DNA of 64,000 nt from Hydractinia symbiolongicarpus (taxonomy: Eukaryota; Cnidaria; Hydrozoa; Anthoathecata; Hydractiniidae), in NCBI RefSeq assembly GCF_029227915.1, contig NC_079879.1, positions 18,848,001-18,912,000 of the forward strand, given 5' to 3'. The notes beneath the pieces were generated by a model that did not search any database, was not told the DNA's origin, and worked only from the letters and a program-made list of their open reading frames with translations. Position numbers and translations under genes: made by a program. Below, piece by piece: positions 47,801 through 59,507 of this stretch; positions within the stretch are counted from its first letter, which is position 1; every line of letters begins with the position of its first letter.

Positions 47801-49902
47801 CACACACACACTATAAAAGTTTTGAGGTCGACAATTTTTTTATGGCGCATCATTTCGCCAGCTTAGTAGAGTGTGGCGGAAACTTTAGTAGCAAATTAAA
47901 TTGCCTATTTTACTCTGCATGCATCTTTAAATTAGATATTGATTTCGTATAAACTTTCCTATTTTAGACACAAACATACAACAAAAGAAAGCATTGACTT
48001 TTACAAATGGCATAAACACGAAAACAGACATTGAAAGTATATTAAGTACTGAAGCCAGAAAACGAGGGCTTAAATTAACAGACATTGAGGAGCGTCAAGG
48101 AAGCAGTCCGCTTTCATTGAATGACCTCGAAGTGATTGCTAACGTACCGGTGAAAAAGAACAGCGTAAATATTGAACCCAGTGAAATGGGATTTGTGAAA
48201 GTTCCGAGTAGAAACGGTAAATTTAGTAACGGTGATTTACATTCGAATTATCAAAAAAAGAGTAAACATAGTAAGAAGTCAGTGGAGAGCGAAGATGAAC
48301 TGTCCGATAGCACGGAGTCTTCCACGAGTAGTCGTATAAGTTATGATAATTCACCGAAGACAGCAAAAGATATTAAGTATGAGAGTTTGCAGTCCAAGTT
48401 GAAAGAAGAACAGCTCAGCAGGTCTCTTGTTTATTATTCTTTATTTTATTCTTTATATTATTCTTATTGTCCTGAAGGCGGTTGTTGAGACGAGACCATT
48501 CATTTTCTCAAATCGGTAATATTTAAATTTTAAGGAAACTATTTAAAAACTACTTAATTAATATGCCGTTCTATAAATTGTATGTAAAGTTCTTCAAAAT
48601 ATCCAGCTTTTTTGTGGTTCCTATTTTTTAGACGCAAAGCTGAGCAGCAGGTTTCTCAATTTGAATGCGAAACGAGAAGATTACGCTCTGAACTAAATAA
48701 TGTGCGACAAGCTGAAATGGAATTGAAAACTCAAGTGAATGCAAGTCTGATAAGCGAACGTTATTTGAAAGCAGAGTTAGAGCAGCTCAAGTCAGATAAT
48801 GAAAGCTTACAGTTGAAGTAAATAATCATTTGTTTTTTTTTGTGTTCTTGAAAAACTTTGAACTGGTGTTCAGTTACTTTGTAGCTACTGTTTATATACT
48901 TTTTTGACATTGCATTTTATCCGCCTGATACACTTGTCGTTGTTGTTATATATAAAGTGTCAGCAGAATGAATAGTTAGATATGTTGCGACGGAGTGTCC
49001 TAGAAGTTCACTTTAAATTGTGCTGTCAACTCAGTTAGCATGTAATAGCTATTTGCGAGGCTGCACTGACATTCCCTCCGGGGTGTTTATTTTTTATTCT
49101 ATAGTGTAAAAAAAATATTCTCAGTGATAATTTCATTGAAGTAAGGGCCATTAACAAAACAAATATTTTAATTTTGTCTCCGGTACAATAGATATTGGGA
49201 TTATTTTATTTTAGAATTAATTCAATGTCGTCATCTAAGTCTCAGGATAAATCTTTAATCTCATCTCTCGAACGTAAACTTAAGCTGGAACGTGAAAATC
49301 GTGCTAATGTCGAGTTACAATTAAAAGAAAGCAAGAAAAAATCGAGTAAACTCGAAGCGGATTCGATCGTGGCGCCCCGAGCGGAGAATCACGACGCATG
49401 TCATTCGCGTCGACAAGAGCTCGAGTACGAAATATCTAAACTCCAAAGCAAGTTAGATGAAAGCGCTCAAAACATCAACGAATTGCAGAAGGAAAACGAC
49501 AATGCGAAAAAGAAAAACTCAGAAAAAGAGCGAGAAAAGATGAAGAAAGATGTGGAATTTTTAACTGGTGCTTTGAATGCCATGCAAGGCAAGAATTTAC
49601 ATCTGGAAAGCAGTTTAAGTTCAGAAACCCGTCTGAAACTAGACTTATTCTCGGCTCTCGGTGAAACTCGTCGCCAGCTAGAGATTGTTCAAGGCCAAAT
49701 GAAAGTGAAATGCAGCGAAGTGGATGCACTGAAACTAAAGATTGCCGAAGTGATGGCTGTGATGCCACAAGAATACAACTCCTCATTGGCTGGATTAGTT
49801 TCTTCAAACGCTAATGCCACGCATATGAAATCAAATGGAATCGATAGTATCGTTACAACATCGAGTTATATGCCAGCTATCAGTCAGCAAAACGGACTTT
49901 AA
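41805..49902 (+). CDS. MACO1: Macoilin (TMEM57), 650 aa, 9 coding exons
   Basis: Multipass ER membrane protein of neurons that affects excitability in animals. Exons: 41805-41884, 45000-45141, 45670-45796, 46650-46779, 47126-47192, 47613-47691, 47968-48421, 48632-48817, 49215-49902; all phases agree, and human macoilin is 664 aa. The N-terminus MKRRTIDPSKLRRPVKRSRI is the family signature. Hydrophobic segments follow: LRFFIVWLLIITVDFLLEF, LTLLFLVFTLFSDILCFLF, PWLFFVASTYVWVQF and CIATISLWLVFVYVEASVRL. Then come LCRPFAAHCIGYPVVSLGYG, a Ser/Lys-rich stretch and a C-terminal coiled coil ending LSSETRLKLDLFSALGETR and KIAEVMAVMP, all conserved. The start used is the conserved Met; an in-frame upstream Met at 41639 is possible through a weak donor. 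The 3.1 kb first intron collects mobile elements. Confidence 0.95.
42276..42507. mobile_element. Foldback/MITE-like inverted repeat in macoilin intron 1
   Basis: GCTCTGGCATTTGCG (42295-42309) is exactly complementary to CGCAAATGCCAGAGC (42472-42486). The similarity extends inward (AGGAAAAAAGG opposite CTTTTTTCCT) and outward (AAGCT opposite AGCTT), giving arms of about 40-50 bp around a 160-bp centre. No coding. The exact ends and target duplication are unclear. Confidence 0.6.
43235..43335. repeat. Second copy of the repeat inside the Helitron-like element
   Basis: Positions 43243-43312 align with 2823-2892: GAAGCCATTACAATG, TTGAGGCTAAATAACTTGGA, then AACGAGGT and GTGATGTCA; the shared tail CTATACATTTTCTT follows in both. 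Only the internal part is present here, with no TC or CTAG ends, so this is a fragment. Confidence 0.65.
44440..44782 (+). mobile_element. tRNA-derived SINE in macoilin intron 1
   Basis: A tRNA-like head has a pol III A-box (GGTAGCCTTATGATAGAGCG) and a perfect B-box GGTTCAAACCC (44496-44506), spaced about as in a tRNA gene. An unrelated body follows with a strong hairpin (44647-44698), and the element ends in a TAA-rich tail (AATAATAATAACAATAAT, about 44759-44780). It lacks a stable acceptor stem and a clean anticodon arm, so it is not a tRNA gene. Head-body-tail order is diagnostic of a SINE; the family is not one I can name. Confidence 0.75.
44647..44698. repeat. Two-step perfect hairpin within the SINE body
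   Basis: Outer stem GTCCTGTG (44647-44654) pairs with CACAGGAC (44691-44698). Inner stem GGGGGTCCTAGTGC (44657-44670) pairs with GCACTAGGACCCCC (44675-44688) around a 4-nt loop. That is 22 perfect base pairs interrupted only by a 2-nt internal loop. Such perfection suggests recent insertion or selection on structure. Confidence 0.9.
46917..47033. repeat. Two adjacent perfect inverted repeats in macoilin intron 4
   Basis: GTGTACAAGGC (46922-46932) pairs with GCCTTGTACAC (46956-46966). Fourteen bp downstream, TCCATGATTTTTAG (46980-46993) pairs with CTAAAAATCATGGA (47020-47033), with a nested GCACT/AGTGC stem in its loop. They lie side by side in a 346-bp intron and are probably a small foldback insertion. 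Confidence 0.8.
47791..47811. repeat. (CA)n microsatellite
   Basis: CACACACGCACACACACACAC in the macoilin intron before the long Ser/Lys-rich exon. Confidence 0.9.
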
Positions 49903-50085
49903 GTTGACTCGTGTCAACAACATGCTTGTATTGACTGTTCTTAGAGATTGAACATTGCTCTCACACACCTATCTTTTCGTTTTGTTTACATTATGTTTAT
50001 GCGATAGCTGGTCTGTTGTGTAGAACAGGGACGGTAAAGAACACATTCCACATAAACGCTATCTCAAAAATGTTTGTCATCTATA

Positions 50086-50091
50086 AATAAA
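50086..50091 (+). terminator. Polyadenylation signal AATAAA for macoilin
   Basis: Canonical hexamer 184 bp after the macoilin stop, followed within 60 bp by T-rich and GT-rich sequence (TAGGTGTTTGTTC), as expected for a cleavage site. The region from here to 51220 shows no gene; it holds a 14-C run at 50975-50988. Confidence 0.6.
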
Positions 50092-50974
50092 ACCTTACTC
50101 AAAAAGCCTTTTTCTTACTTAGGTGTTTGTTCTCATACAGTAAGAGCAACTGTGGCGGGGTGTAATTTTTATTTTGAAGCTGTGACGGGGGTTCGATTTT
50201 GTTTTAACCTTGTACATTCTTGTATTTAAGACATAGAATGTGTTTTAGTTTGTTTTTAACATAGCAAAATATTCACATATTTGTTATTTATGATTTCCCC
50301 CATTTTATGTCCTATGCTGTGTTTAGATGCATCGTTAAAGATTTTATTTCAGGCATATCCTTTGAATTTATGAATTTATGAAGCCTAAATGCTCCATCCT
50401 CTATTCCAGGGCTTTTCTTCTCTTTTTGATATAGGAATGTCGTCTCCCCGTCTCGTTATAAAAAAGAGACAAAGGATCGAGGTTGCAAAAACTCATCTTC
50501 CTCCCTACGATCTCTTGACTCCTAAGTCCTTTTTTAGATTTTGCAAGGTAAACGAAGAATGACGTACATTAAAGACACTTTGAAAATTGTTACCCAAATT
50601 CGCGAAATTTAGGCCCCGCAAAAATTTTGAACAAACTTATTCGCTAAAATTTTATTTTTGCGAACTTTTAATCTTACTAACTCCTTGTATTGATTAATTA
50701 TGGTAGATTATGGTAATTTTAAACGCTTTTGCAATACGAGTACATAAAGACTCGTGAGAGTACATAAAGTACCGATGGCTTTAGAGGCAAAAGGGGAATC
50801 CTCGTGTTAAATTCGTTAAATAACAAACGCTTTTGATCTCAAAGAGATTTCTTCAATTGTGCAGAATTAATAATTCCTGAAACATTGGGCTGCGCAACTA
50901 TTAAATAACTTGATGATTAACTTTTGGCTATCTTTTGCCATTCCTCAGAATTCATATAATAAGACGATCGACTT

Positions 50975-50988
50975 CCCCCCCCCCCCCC
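50975..50988. repeat. Poly(C) run of 14
   Basis: An uninterrupted C homopolymer in an AT-rich intergenic region. Its length is likely unstable and error-prone in assembly. Confidence 0.9.
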
Positions 50989-51220
50989 TCCAGTGATTTT
51001 TAAAATTGCCTTCTCCTATTGACGGGTTTTCTACGAGTCGAATCGTCGTAGCAAATTAAATATTATATACCAAATATAAATAAGTTTTAGGTACTAGAAA
51101 TAAAAAAAAACACGTTTTGAATGAATTTGAAAGAGGCAGGCAAAATCAAAGCAAAAGAAACTGCGCATTTTCAGACACACAATAGAGTCTAGGTAAGACT
51201 GGTACCGCATTTTCTCATCT

Positions 51221-51750
51221 GACGCCCTGGGCGTTCAATTAATTTTCGAGTCTTGATCTATTAAGTTGAATTCAACATTATTTGCCCTAAGTGTAAACTC
51301 TTAATAAACGCCTCCTTTACATAAAATATGGGATGGGCGTTAACTAAAGAGTGGTCGTATACCTTAATGCTTCAAATAAACGCCCCCCCCTTCTCTTAAA
51401 ACGCCCCCTCGAATAGACGCCCTTTTTCAGTCATTTTTTTAAATAAACGCCCCCTCTAATGGACGCCTCCTCGAAAAGACGCCCCCTCAATTAGGGACGT
51501 TTATTCGAGGCGACTGTAAAAGTATTTGCTTACTTTTTTCCTAAATCTTTGGTTTAAGGTTGGAAATGTTGAAACATTGTGAATATCTTTTATTTTCTGT
51601 TGTAATATATTTTAAAAGTATCCTTAACAACTGCAAAAAAGACGAAATTTAAAATTTTAATAAACGCCCCCTTCTTTTAAACGCCCCACTCCAATAAACG
51701 CCCACCCTAAAACCGTATTACCGTAATGCTTCGAATAAACGCCCGGGGCG
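51221..51750. repeat. Cluster of AATAAACGCCC-type repeats bounded by two palindromes
   Basis: At least ten copies of (A)ATAAACGCCC, GACGCCCCCTC and similar words occur in this stretch. It begins with the near-palindrome ACGCCCTGGGCGT (51222-51234) and ends with AACGCCCGGGGCGTT (about 51739-51753). One inverted member, GGACGTTTATTCGAGG (51503-51518), lies between. These words are scattered singly elsewhere in the window. No coding potential; possibly a non-autonomous element family that amplifies internally. Confidence 0.6.
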
Positions 51751-51842
51751 TTTTACTAAATTTTTTTATTTTTTTAAATAGAGAGAATACTGTACGGTAG
51801 TCCAGGCTAGCTTTGTTTTATTTCTCAACCAATAGAAAGTGT

Positions 51843-51963
51843 ATGGTAGCTAGAATAATTTTTGGCCAAAACTTTGTCACTTCTCCAGAGCAAAGAAGTA
51901 TCAACAACAAAAAGAAAAAATTAGTACTTTTTGAAACCCTAAGTTTGATTCAAGACTTACCTG
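51843..51963 (+). CDS. Candidate first coding exon of the SOCS-box-like gene
   Basis: ATG at 51843 opens 40 codons (starting MVARIIFGQNFVTSPEQRSI) that end at a good donor (ACCTG then GTAAGA at 51964), phase 1. A CCAAT box lies just upstream (AACCAATAG at about 51827). A phase-1 exon could follow at 53889 (acceptor TTTACAG, in-frame SHRSSDNDVHQILSNRPSIT), but that lies inside a transposon-like element and has only weak donors. The link to the exons from 55390 is therefore unproven. Alternatively this is a chance frame. Confidence 0.25.
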
Positions 51964-52786
51964 GTAAGACTTGTTGTGTTTTATTAGATAAATAAAACTG
52001 GGAAAAGTTAGCTAGATATCTCAGCTAGTTTTTCCTTTTGACCAGCTACTAAAAAGATCAATGAGGTAAAAAAGCTTGCTAACTAAACCTCTTCTAAGTT
52101 TAAATTTGAAAAAAACTAGCTAGCTGTTATATATAAATTCTGATTTTAGCCTAAAAGTGGCAGCAGCACCACCAGACAGGAACGGATGGTATTAGTCTCA
52201 GATGTATAGTATATAATACTTTTTTAGGAAGGAATTGACTCAAAAAGACACCCTAATATCATAGCATCAGATTTAGTGATGGATTTAATGTAAGAGTTCT
52301 ATACAAAATTGCGAAAAAATTAGAGACAGACATGGGAATCCTGTCAAACAAATCCTAGTCTTACCTAAAGTCAAGCAGAGAGTAGTGTCATAAGTCTGTA
52401 TTAGCAAGTTTACTAAGAATAGTACATATCAGTTAATTATTGAAAATAGAAAGAAAAAACATTAGGGCATGCCATATCAAAGAGGAAGGAAGTAATGAAA
52501 TCTGAGACTGCACCAGGATTTTATTTATGTATTAAAACTGCAAGAATTTTATCAGTACCAGTGGTGATTAGGACTTGGAAACCATCTTAGGATTTATGAC
52601 AGAGGAAGTATAACTGACATCAGTCCTAGGCTGGAATTCAGTTAAGGAACATAACAATTGTCACCAACAGTAATGTTACTGCTGGGCTTTCAATCAAAGA
52701 GCTCTGCCTTAATACTAGCAACACCTTTGGTTTATTGAAAAGTGGAGAAATTATGGATACAGTAGACCCTTTTGACACATGTTCAG

Positions 52787-52801
52787 TATATATATATATA
52801 C
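52787..52801. repeat. (TA)n microsatellite
   Basis: Short alternating TA run. Around it, 51970-53380, I see no supported exon. Confidence 0.8.
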
Positions 52802-53380
52802 ATTAAAAATATCTCCTTTACATGCTACTTTTTTAAAAAAACTTTGAAATATTATAAAACATTGATATATATTTGTAGAAAAAAACTGGAACGAAGAACA
52901 CCCTCCTTTGTTAAAACCGCAGTATAGATAATGATTTGTTTGTGTGCCATAACTAATTCTACAGTATCTTTGTATGTGGTTGCTTTTTCTTTTTTTTTTA
53001 ATATATATATACCTGATTGAGCAAGCCTTCATTTTTTTTCATGTTAGAGGCAGGGGAGGTATACATATGTTTAAACTTGCACAAGAAATGTTTGTCTGTT
53101 AAACGAGTCTAGATAGCATAACATAGATGTAGACATTTTAAGCCTTAGGTTTTTCTATGATTAAAATTTAGAATTCATTTAGAAAAACAAACTTCTGTTT
53201 ACAAATAAACACTTCTTTTACCTTCACAAAAGTTTATGTTCACCCCAGCCACTTTTATTAAAATAATGAATTATTAATAACATAAAATTTTTAAGGATTT
53301 GTTTTTCAATAAAATAGCTGATTAGTTTTTAAAAATTGGACAGGAAAAAGGGAAATAAAAGTTTTTCAACTAGAAACATA

Positions 53381-54595
53381 CAGTGCCGATCGCAAGTAAC
53401 TATACATGAGTATACGAGTATGCATACAATAAATACCGAGTACTGTGCAAGACGAGTACAAGTAATTGGCGAGTATACTACTACATACCCTTGAGTATAG
53501 CCTTATTATGTATGCGACTACAATAAGTGAATGATTTGTAAGTACGTGTGCGAGTATAAGATAAAAAACGGGAATTCCAGGAATTCCTGTTTTTTAGGAA
53601 TCCTTGTAACATAATTTTTATCGATGCTACCTTAGACATTGTAAAAACTTTTACTTCGTATTTGCGTCGTAAGAAAGAACATTTTATTTTACATTATTTA
53701 TTTTTTTTCATGTTGCAAAAAATTCTTTTTAGTTCACATAAAAATGTATTCTTTTCTGTGATAGCTTTTTATAACTCTACACTCAAAATCTCAATGAAGG
53801 GGAAACCCTTTGCTTATTAATTACATCTGATATCTAAATGCTTTTTTCTCCTAGCTATTTTCTAAGTAATCAAATGTTAAGTTTACAGGGAGTCATAGAT
53901 CAAGTGATAATGATGTGCATCAAATTTTGAGTAACAGGCCCTCTATTACTTTAAAAAGTGTTGTCACAAAAGTCAACCATCAGCATTCACAATTTTGAAA
54001 GTTTAAAAGGGCATTTTAGCACTAAATTTTTTGCTATGAAGCTTTATGCTCTTATATAAACATTTTGCTTTTTAAAAAAATAACGTGTACCAAGGATCTG
54101 CGTCTTCACCTGTGTTATTTATGGTATTTAAAAGGTGTGAATAGAAAATGGATAGATTTTTAAAAGTGTAATGTTTCGGACGGTTGGCTTTTATAATTTT
54201 ATTCAAAATGAGAAACATGTATGTAAGAAATACCTTAGAAATGTATATTTTTTATCTAGGGGAAACTAAGGTAACAAGAAGTTATATTGTGTGCAACTGT
54301 CTGCTTGTAGCACAGAATATAAATATCGTTTTGTTTTTCAAAAAAATATTGAAACATAGAATAATGTAAGCACCGAAACATATTTTTAGAAAATATTGAA
54401 AAGTTTCTCGTTTGCATGCTAGCAAGTACTGTGTGAGTACAATAGCAATAATGTGCAAGTATTTTTGGTGTACTCATACACGCAAGATACTCGTCTCGTA
54501 CTGTTGAATACCCACGGACGAAATTACTTGTACCTGTTGTTTAATACCACGATTAATACCATGTTTAATACCATAGTTACTCGCGATCAGCACTG
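53381..54595. mobile_element. 1.2 kb element with terminal inverted repeats and TA target duplication
   Basis: The left end CAGTGCCGATCGCAAGTAAC matches the complement of the right end (reads CAGTGCTGATCGCGAGTAAC inward) with two mismatches, and the match extends to CTAT, 23 bp in all. TA dinucleotides flank both ends (53379-53380, 54596-54597), as for Tc1/mariner-class insertions. Both subterminal regions are packed with GAGTA words (left, 53400-53560) or TACTC words (right, 54440-54510), in mirror orientation. No transposase frame is visible, so it is non-autonomous. Confidence 0.65.
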
Positions 54596-55389
54596 TAACT
54601 AATAAAGAGTTTTAAAAAATAGGTTACACCCAAAACACAGCTTTATTGATTTGAAACATACTATATACCTGCACTAAAGCATTTAACCTGGATGTGTTCA
54701 AAGCGTATTATTCTGAATTATGACATAGGTGTTATATGTTTTTTGATTTATGTTCTTGATTTTTTTATTATCTGTATTCTCTATGTTAAAGATTCATGCA
54801 ATTTATATAAAGTGAAAAGTAAATATTTATATAATCACTTTCCAGTTTCAAGATTTTGCCTGTAAACATACTTTGTGGGTTCTTTCATATGACATGGTAA
54901 CGACAGGTTGTAGCCTGTGTTTTAACAGATTCTAGATGTTATTTTCAAAAACATTACTTCAAAGATGCTTTATTAAGTTGTAATTGGTCCACTCAGATTG
55001 CAACAAACAGTATACCTGTATTACCTCCCACTCCTTTTCCTCCAATTTTCAACACAGTCTAACCTGCATTGCACTTAACTTGGCGTTTGCTCACTAGATC
55101 ACTCAAGAAGAATATGTAGATCATTTTTTTTAACAATAAACATAGTTTTGGTTTGTGAAATATTTACTACTGTTGGTCATAATGTCTTTTTTAAGATTAT
55201 TATCCAACTTTTTTTAAGCCCTTAAAGAGTCTGAAGAGTTTATTGTATGTTTACTTCAAGTTAACTGTTGTATAAAGTAAATTTTTAATCATAAAAAAGA
55301 CAAGGTAAAAAATAATGCTTGTCTAATATTATTTTTAAGAAATTTACACTTACAGATTTTCAAATTTAATTATGCTGTATGAATTATAG

Positions 55390-58300
55390 GTTGTTGGTTT
55401 ATGGAATATCTGTACAGAACAAGATTCTTACCATCATATATTGAGAATGGATAGTCTTGTACAGCATGTCGAGAATGTTATTTATTTTTCACAACAACAC
55501 AATAGAGATAAGGTCAATCTTCTAAATTCAAATGGTTATGTTTTCTGTGGTCCTTCAATTTTGAAACAGGTATTTTTAGGTTCTTTCAATTTGCACATTT
55601 TTTTTATTTTTTATAAGTGTTTTTAATTAAGAAATGTGATATTATTGTTATGGTTTGGTATAAATTATTTTGCAGCAAATAACTTTTTTCAGTTTTCATA
55701 AATTAACTCAGCATAGGATCGAAGCTATATAAAAAAAGCAGGTTGGTGAGACATGTTTTTCGTGAAGTAAGTTTTGTGTGTTGATAGGCAGTGATTTTGC
55801 CTGCAGCCTGCTTCATTTTATTACTGATTTTTAAACTACCATATTTTTATGCTGCAACTATAAAATTTTCTGATATTTTCAAAAAATGAAACTGCAACAC
55901 GCATGCTTAATACACATAGTAAAATAAAATTTTATGTGATAGATCACAAAAATTGATTACGTTTAGCACAAATGTTAAAATAAATTGTGCATTTGTGTAT
56001 TACTTATATAATGAAGTTATGATTTTAAACCAGCAACTTTGTAGTGTCAGTTTGCATCAGTGGTATGTTTTCATAAAGCAAATCTCCTCTGAAAATTTCA
56101 GCTCCCATGTTCAGTATTGATGTTTTTTCTAGCTTCATTGATTGTTATGAATATGTCAAGATTCAACAAAACTAAATTTAATAAATTGCCTTCTGCATGT
56201 TGTTGTCATTGTTTATAGCTGATAGAACTCTGTTTACCAGAAACCTATTTTTTGGCATTGCTTGACAACCTTATCCCCAAGGCAGCTTATATCTTTCTGA
56301 CATCAGAATGGTGATACAGACATGACTCTTCACACAGGGCTGGTCTATAACCATTTTTCAACCCAAAATCTCGGTTGTAATAATTTTTCTCTTGATAACC
56401 CAGATTTTTCTTTAAGGTTAGTCGTTAAAAGTAAGCAAAAGTCACTTGACATCAAGATTAAACTAGGATTTCTGGTGAGTGACAAAAATGGTGGTGAAAC
56501 CAAAACAAGTGAAATGAACAGTATGTTTTTACTTCATACAAATAAATTTGCCAGGATCATACTGATTTTTGGTTGTGTTATTTTATGCTGATTAGTTTGA
56601 CTAGCTAGCTAGCTCAAACTAAGTTAAAAAGTTAATTGACTTTTAATTTTTTTTAAGTTTTCAAAAATTTAGTAATAACTATATTCAGAAAATTCTTTGT
56701 AAAACTCAAGCAGGGTATGAAATAAGAGCACTTTGTCGTTATTATCTCTTGACAACTGTAATTAATTTTTTTTATGTGACAAGAAAACGTAAACAGAGAA
56801 TTTTAGGCTAGGGACAACAATTAATATTAGCAGGTCTTGCCTAGTGTGGCACGCTGGATGCAGAATTATAGAATAAATGTCTTTTCATCATTTTACTTAA
56901 GTTCCAGTATATTATAGGTACTTGGCAGGTTGATCAGAATAATTGCAGAAAATAATGGATTTTGAACTAATTAAATAGGCTTGATTTGTTAAACCCAATC
57001 ATTTGTTTAAAGGGGCCAAGTGATAATTAAATCAGCACATTTTTGTATTCCTCAACATGAGATGCATAATGATAAGCGCCTGAAGTGACAAAATTTCAAT
57101 TCATTGTGATTATTACTGTGCAGATTTCACGTGTCATCCCTCAATATTGTGATCAAAAGCTATGTATAATAAAAAAAAGAAAAATAAGCTTGTCATTGTT
57201 TGTAGGCCAAATGTTGATAACAGTGTACCAACCTGAAAAATTTTGATATCTCACAACCCAATTTAAATATTATGAATATAATAACCCTAACGTGTAGTAT
57301 ACTACCATATTTACAATTTATTTCGAATTGTAATTTCAAAAGAATATTAAAATTAACAATAAATTTTGTTTTGTTTTTTCCTTTTTTTGGCTGCTAACCT
57401 ATATTTAAATATTTGAACATCAATGATATTTTATTACTGTGACAAACCGAAGACAAACTGAAATAATATCTTCAATAACAATGATATTTTCTCTGTAATT
57501 AGAAGTAAAACAAATTCGATCATTCAAATTAAAATTTCTAGCTAAATTCACGGCTATACCATTCGCCATTTTTAAATTTTTATTTTAACACCAGCGGTAA
57601 CTCAAGATGTAATGTCGTTCAATCACAGCACAGTACCAGGAAGTTTTTGCCAGGGTCATGGTAGTATTGCTGTCCTGGATATCAGATAAGATACATGATG
57701 CCCTGGGGACAAAGTTGATTGCTGGACTATGAGTCTAATTAATGCAATCGTTACAACAACAAAAAAACGAGCAATATAATGTCACCTTGCCACAATTTTC
57801 AAAATTATATACTGTTAATAAAAAATGTCAAAATTTGACATGATTTTATTTGGCATGATTTTCATATCACAATTAACCCAGAAACTTTTAAAACTGGAAT
57901 ATCTTTAGACTGAAATACCTTTTTTTGACATATTAAAGTCAATTGGTTTATATAAATTAAGATGATAAAAATCAAAAAATGACCATGTCAGCAAAAATAG
58001 TGTCGGCATTTAGTCTTAAAGTAAATCGTTTTAGGTAGTTTCTGTGCCAAGTTTCGTATAGTCACAGCATTTTTCCTACCCTAAATTCTAACGTTTTTTT
58101 TTAGAATGAAAGCATGATATACTCTGTGGACCATTGGGAAGCATTAAGCAACAAAATCTCTGTACCTATTTGTCAACCTAACAAGCTTACGCCTGGTGTA
58201 TTTTCCAGGTATGTTAGAATCAAGTTGGATGATTTTGACAAAGAGCTGTCAGATGCAAGATCGTGCATGAATCTTTTTGTAAAAAAACATTACAGAGTAA

Positions 58301-59424
58301 GGAGGACATATCCGGAAATTGATTCTGAAGAGGCAGATCTCATATCATTTTTGTACCATTATATAAAAACAACAACACCAATGTCCCTCTTAGTAACTAT
58401 ACGTGATAAGGATTTTTGTTTTGAACGAAATCGCCAATTGAATGATGTGAGTTACAAAAGGTGTTGTGCAGATTATGTGTCTGATAATTATGGGATTGTG
58501 CTGTTCAAAACGAATGAGAGGAAGTTGAAGCTTTTTTATTTGGACTTGCTGTCGGGATATACAGATCATGGAGATATAAAATGTTCTCCTAGAAGATTTG
58601 GTGTCCGTTTTTACAAATGCGTATTGTGGGTTATTCACGAACCTGTAGCCTGCGTCTCAGAGATTTGGTTTGTTAGGTTTGGAATAGATCGGTTAAAGCC
58701 CACTAAGTTATTTTTGACCACTGATAGGAATCACGGAAATTTGGTTCATAGTGTAACTGCATCAAGAAATCTCCTGGTGTTTTCTGGTCTCAAAACGTAT
58801 TTGTTTTTTGATGAAAAAACCAGAGTCCTCTCACAAAAAACATTCCCCGATAATGTTTTTAATAAAATTTCTACAGTGTATGCTGTTAATAAGATGTTAT
58901 TAATCCAAGGCAAACCCAGAGAAGCCTTGCCACCGTTGCTGTACTTAGCTACAGTATTCCCTGATGTGAGGATTAGGAAAGAGATTGATTTGGCTAAACT
59001 TTTTACGAACTACAAACATTACATCCCGTTCGGTTTCGAACTGGATGTCTTTCCTTCCGCGATGAAAGCCTTAGTTAGGAGCAGAGAAATGTGGTCGTTA
59101 TGTTATGTGGTCGTTGTTGACCTTCGATTGGGTATTGTATCACAGATATTAACCTATATCGATTGCTTTTGGCAGCATAAGCTCCTTGTCGATTTTTCCA
59201 GAAATGGAAAGGAAATAAGATTGATAGGAAAGGAGAGATCATCGGGTGGTCCTGGAAGCAAACCTGGTACAGAATATATGTGTATAAAGTTTTCTGTTTG
59301 GAATGGTATGAAATTAACAGATCTTTGTAAAAAAACATTGACGCATTATTTTTCTTGGGAGACAATTCAGACATTTGGTCTTTCAAAACATCTCTTAAAG
59401 GATATCGAGGATAATTATACTTAA
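55390..59424 (+). CDS. Unrecognised protein with a C-terminal SOCS-box-like motif (3' exons)
   Basis: Three exons join in frame: 55390-55569 (acceptor ATTATAG; begins VVGLWNICTEQDSYHHIL), 56307-56474 (acceptor TCTGACATCAG; begins NGDTDMTLHTGLVYN) and 58105-59424 (acceptor TTTTTTTAG; 439 codons to TAA at 59422-59424). All junctions are phase 0. The 5' end is not fixed. The last exon has alternating hydrophobic strands (WFVRFGIDRL, NLLVFSGLKTYLFFDEKTRV) suggestive of a beta-rich, propeller-like fold, though no WD motif repeats. The last 37 residues start KLTDLCKKTLTHYF and end FGLSKHLLKDIEDNYT. This fits a BC box (LxxxCxxxL) plus a Cul-box-like segment, as in adaptors of Elongin B/C-Cullin ubiquitin ligases. 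The role is inferred from that motif alone; the body is unlike any family I can name. Confidence 0.6.
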
Positions 59425-59507
59425 ATTATGTTTATAATATTTTTTATTTTTTTACTTGTAAGTGTTATGTTTTTTATTTATTATCAATATTAAACATATG
59501 TTTTTGA

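Noticed and set aside
56219-56314. Exon starting LIELCLPETYFLALLDNLIP after the acceptor at 56219
   Set aside because: The frame hits a stop (TGG TGA) and cannot join the next coding stretch; the acceptor at 56306 instead gives a phase-0 exon that fits both neighbours, so this stretch is treated as intron. An alternative exon is not excluded.
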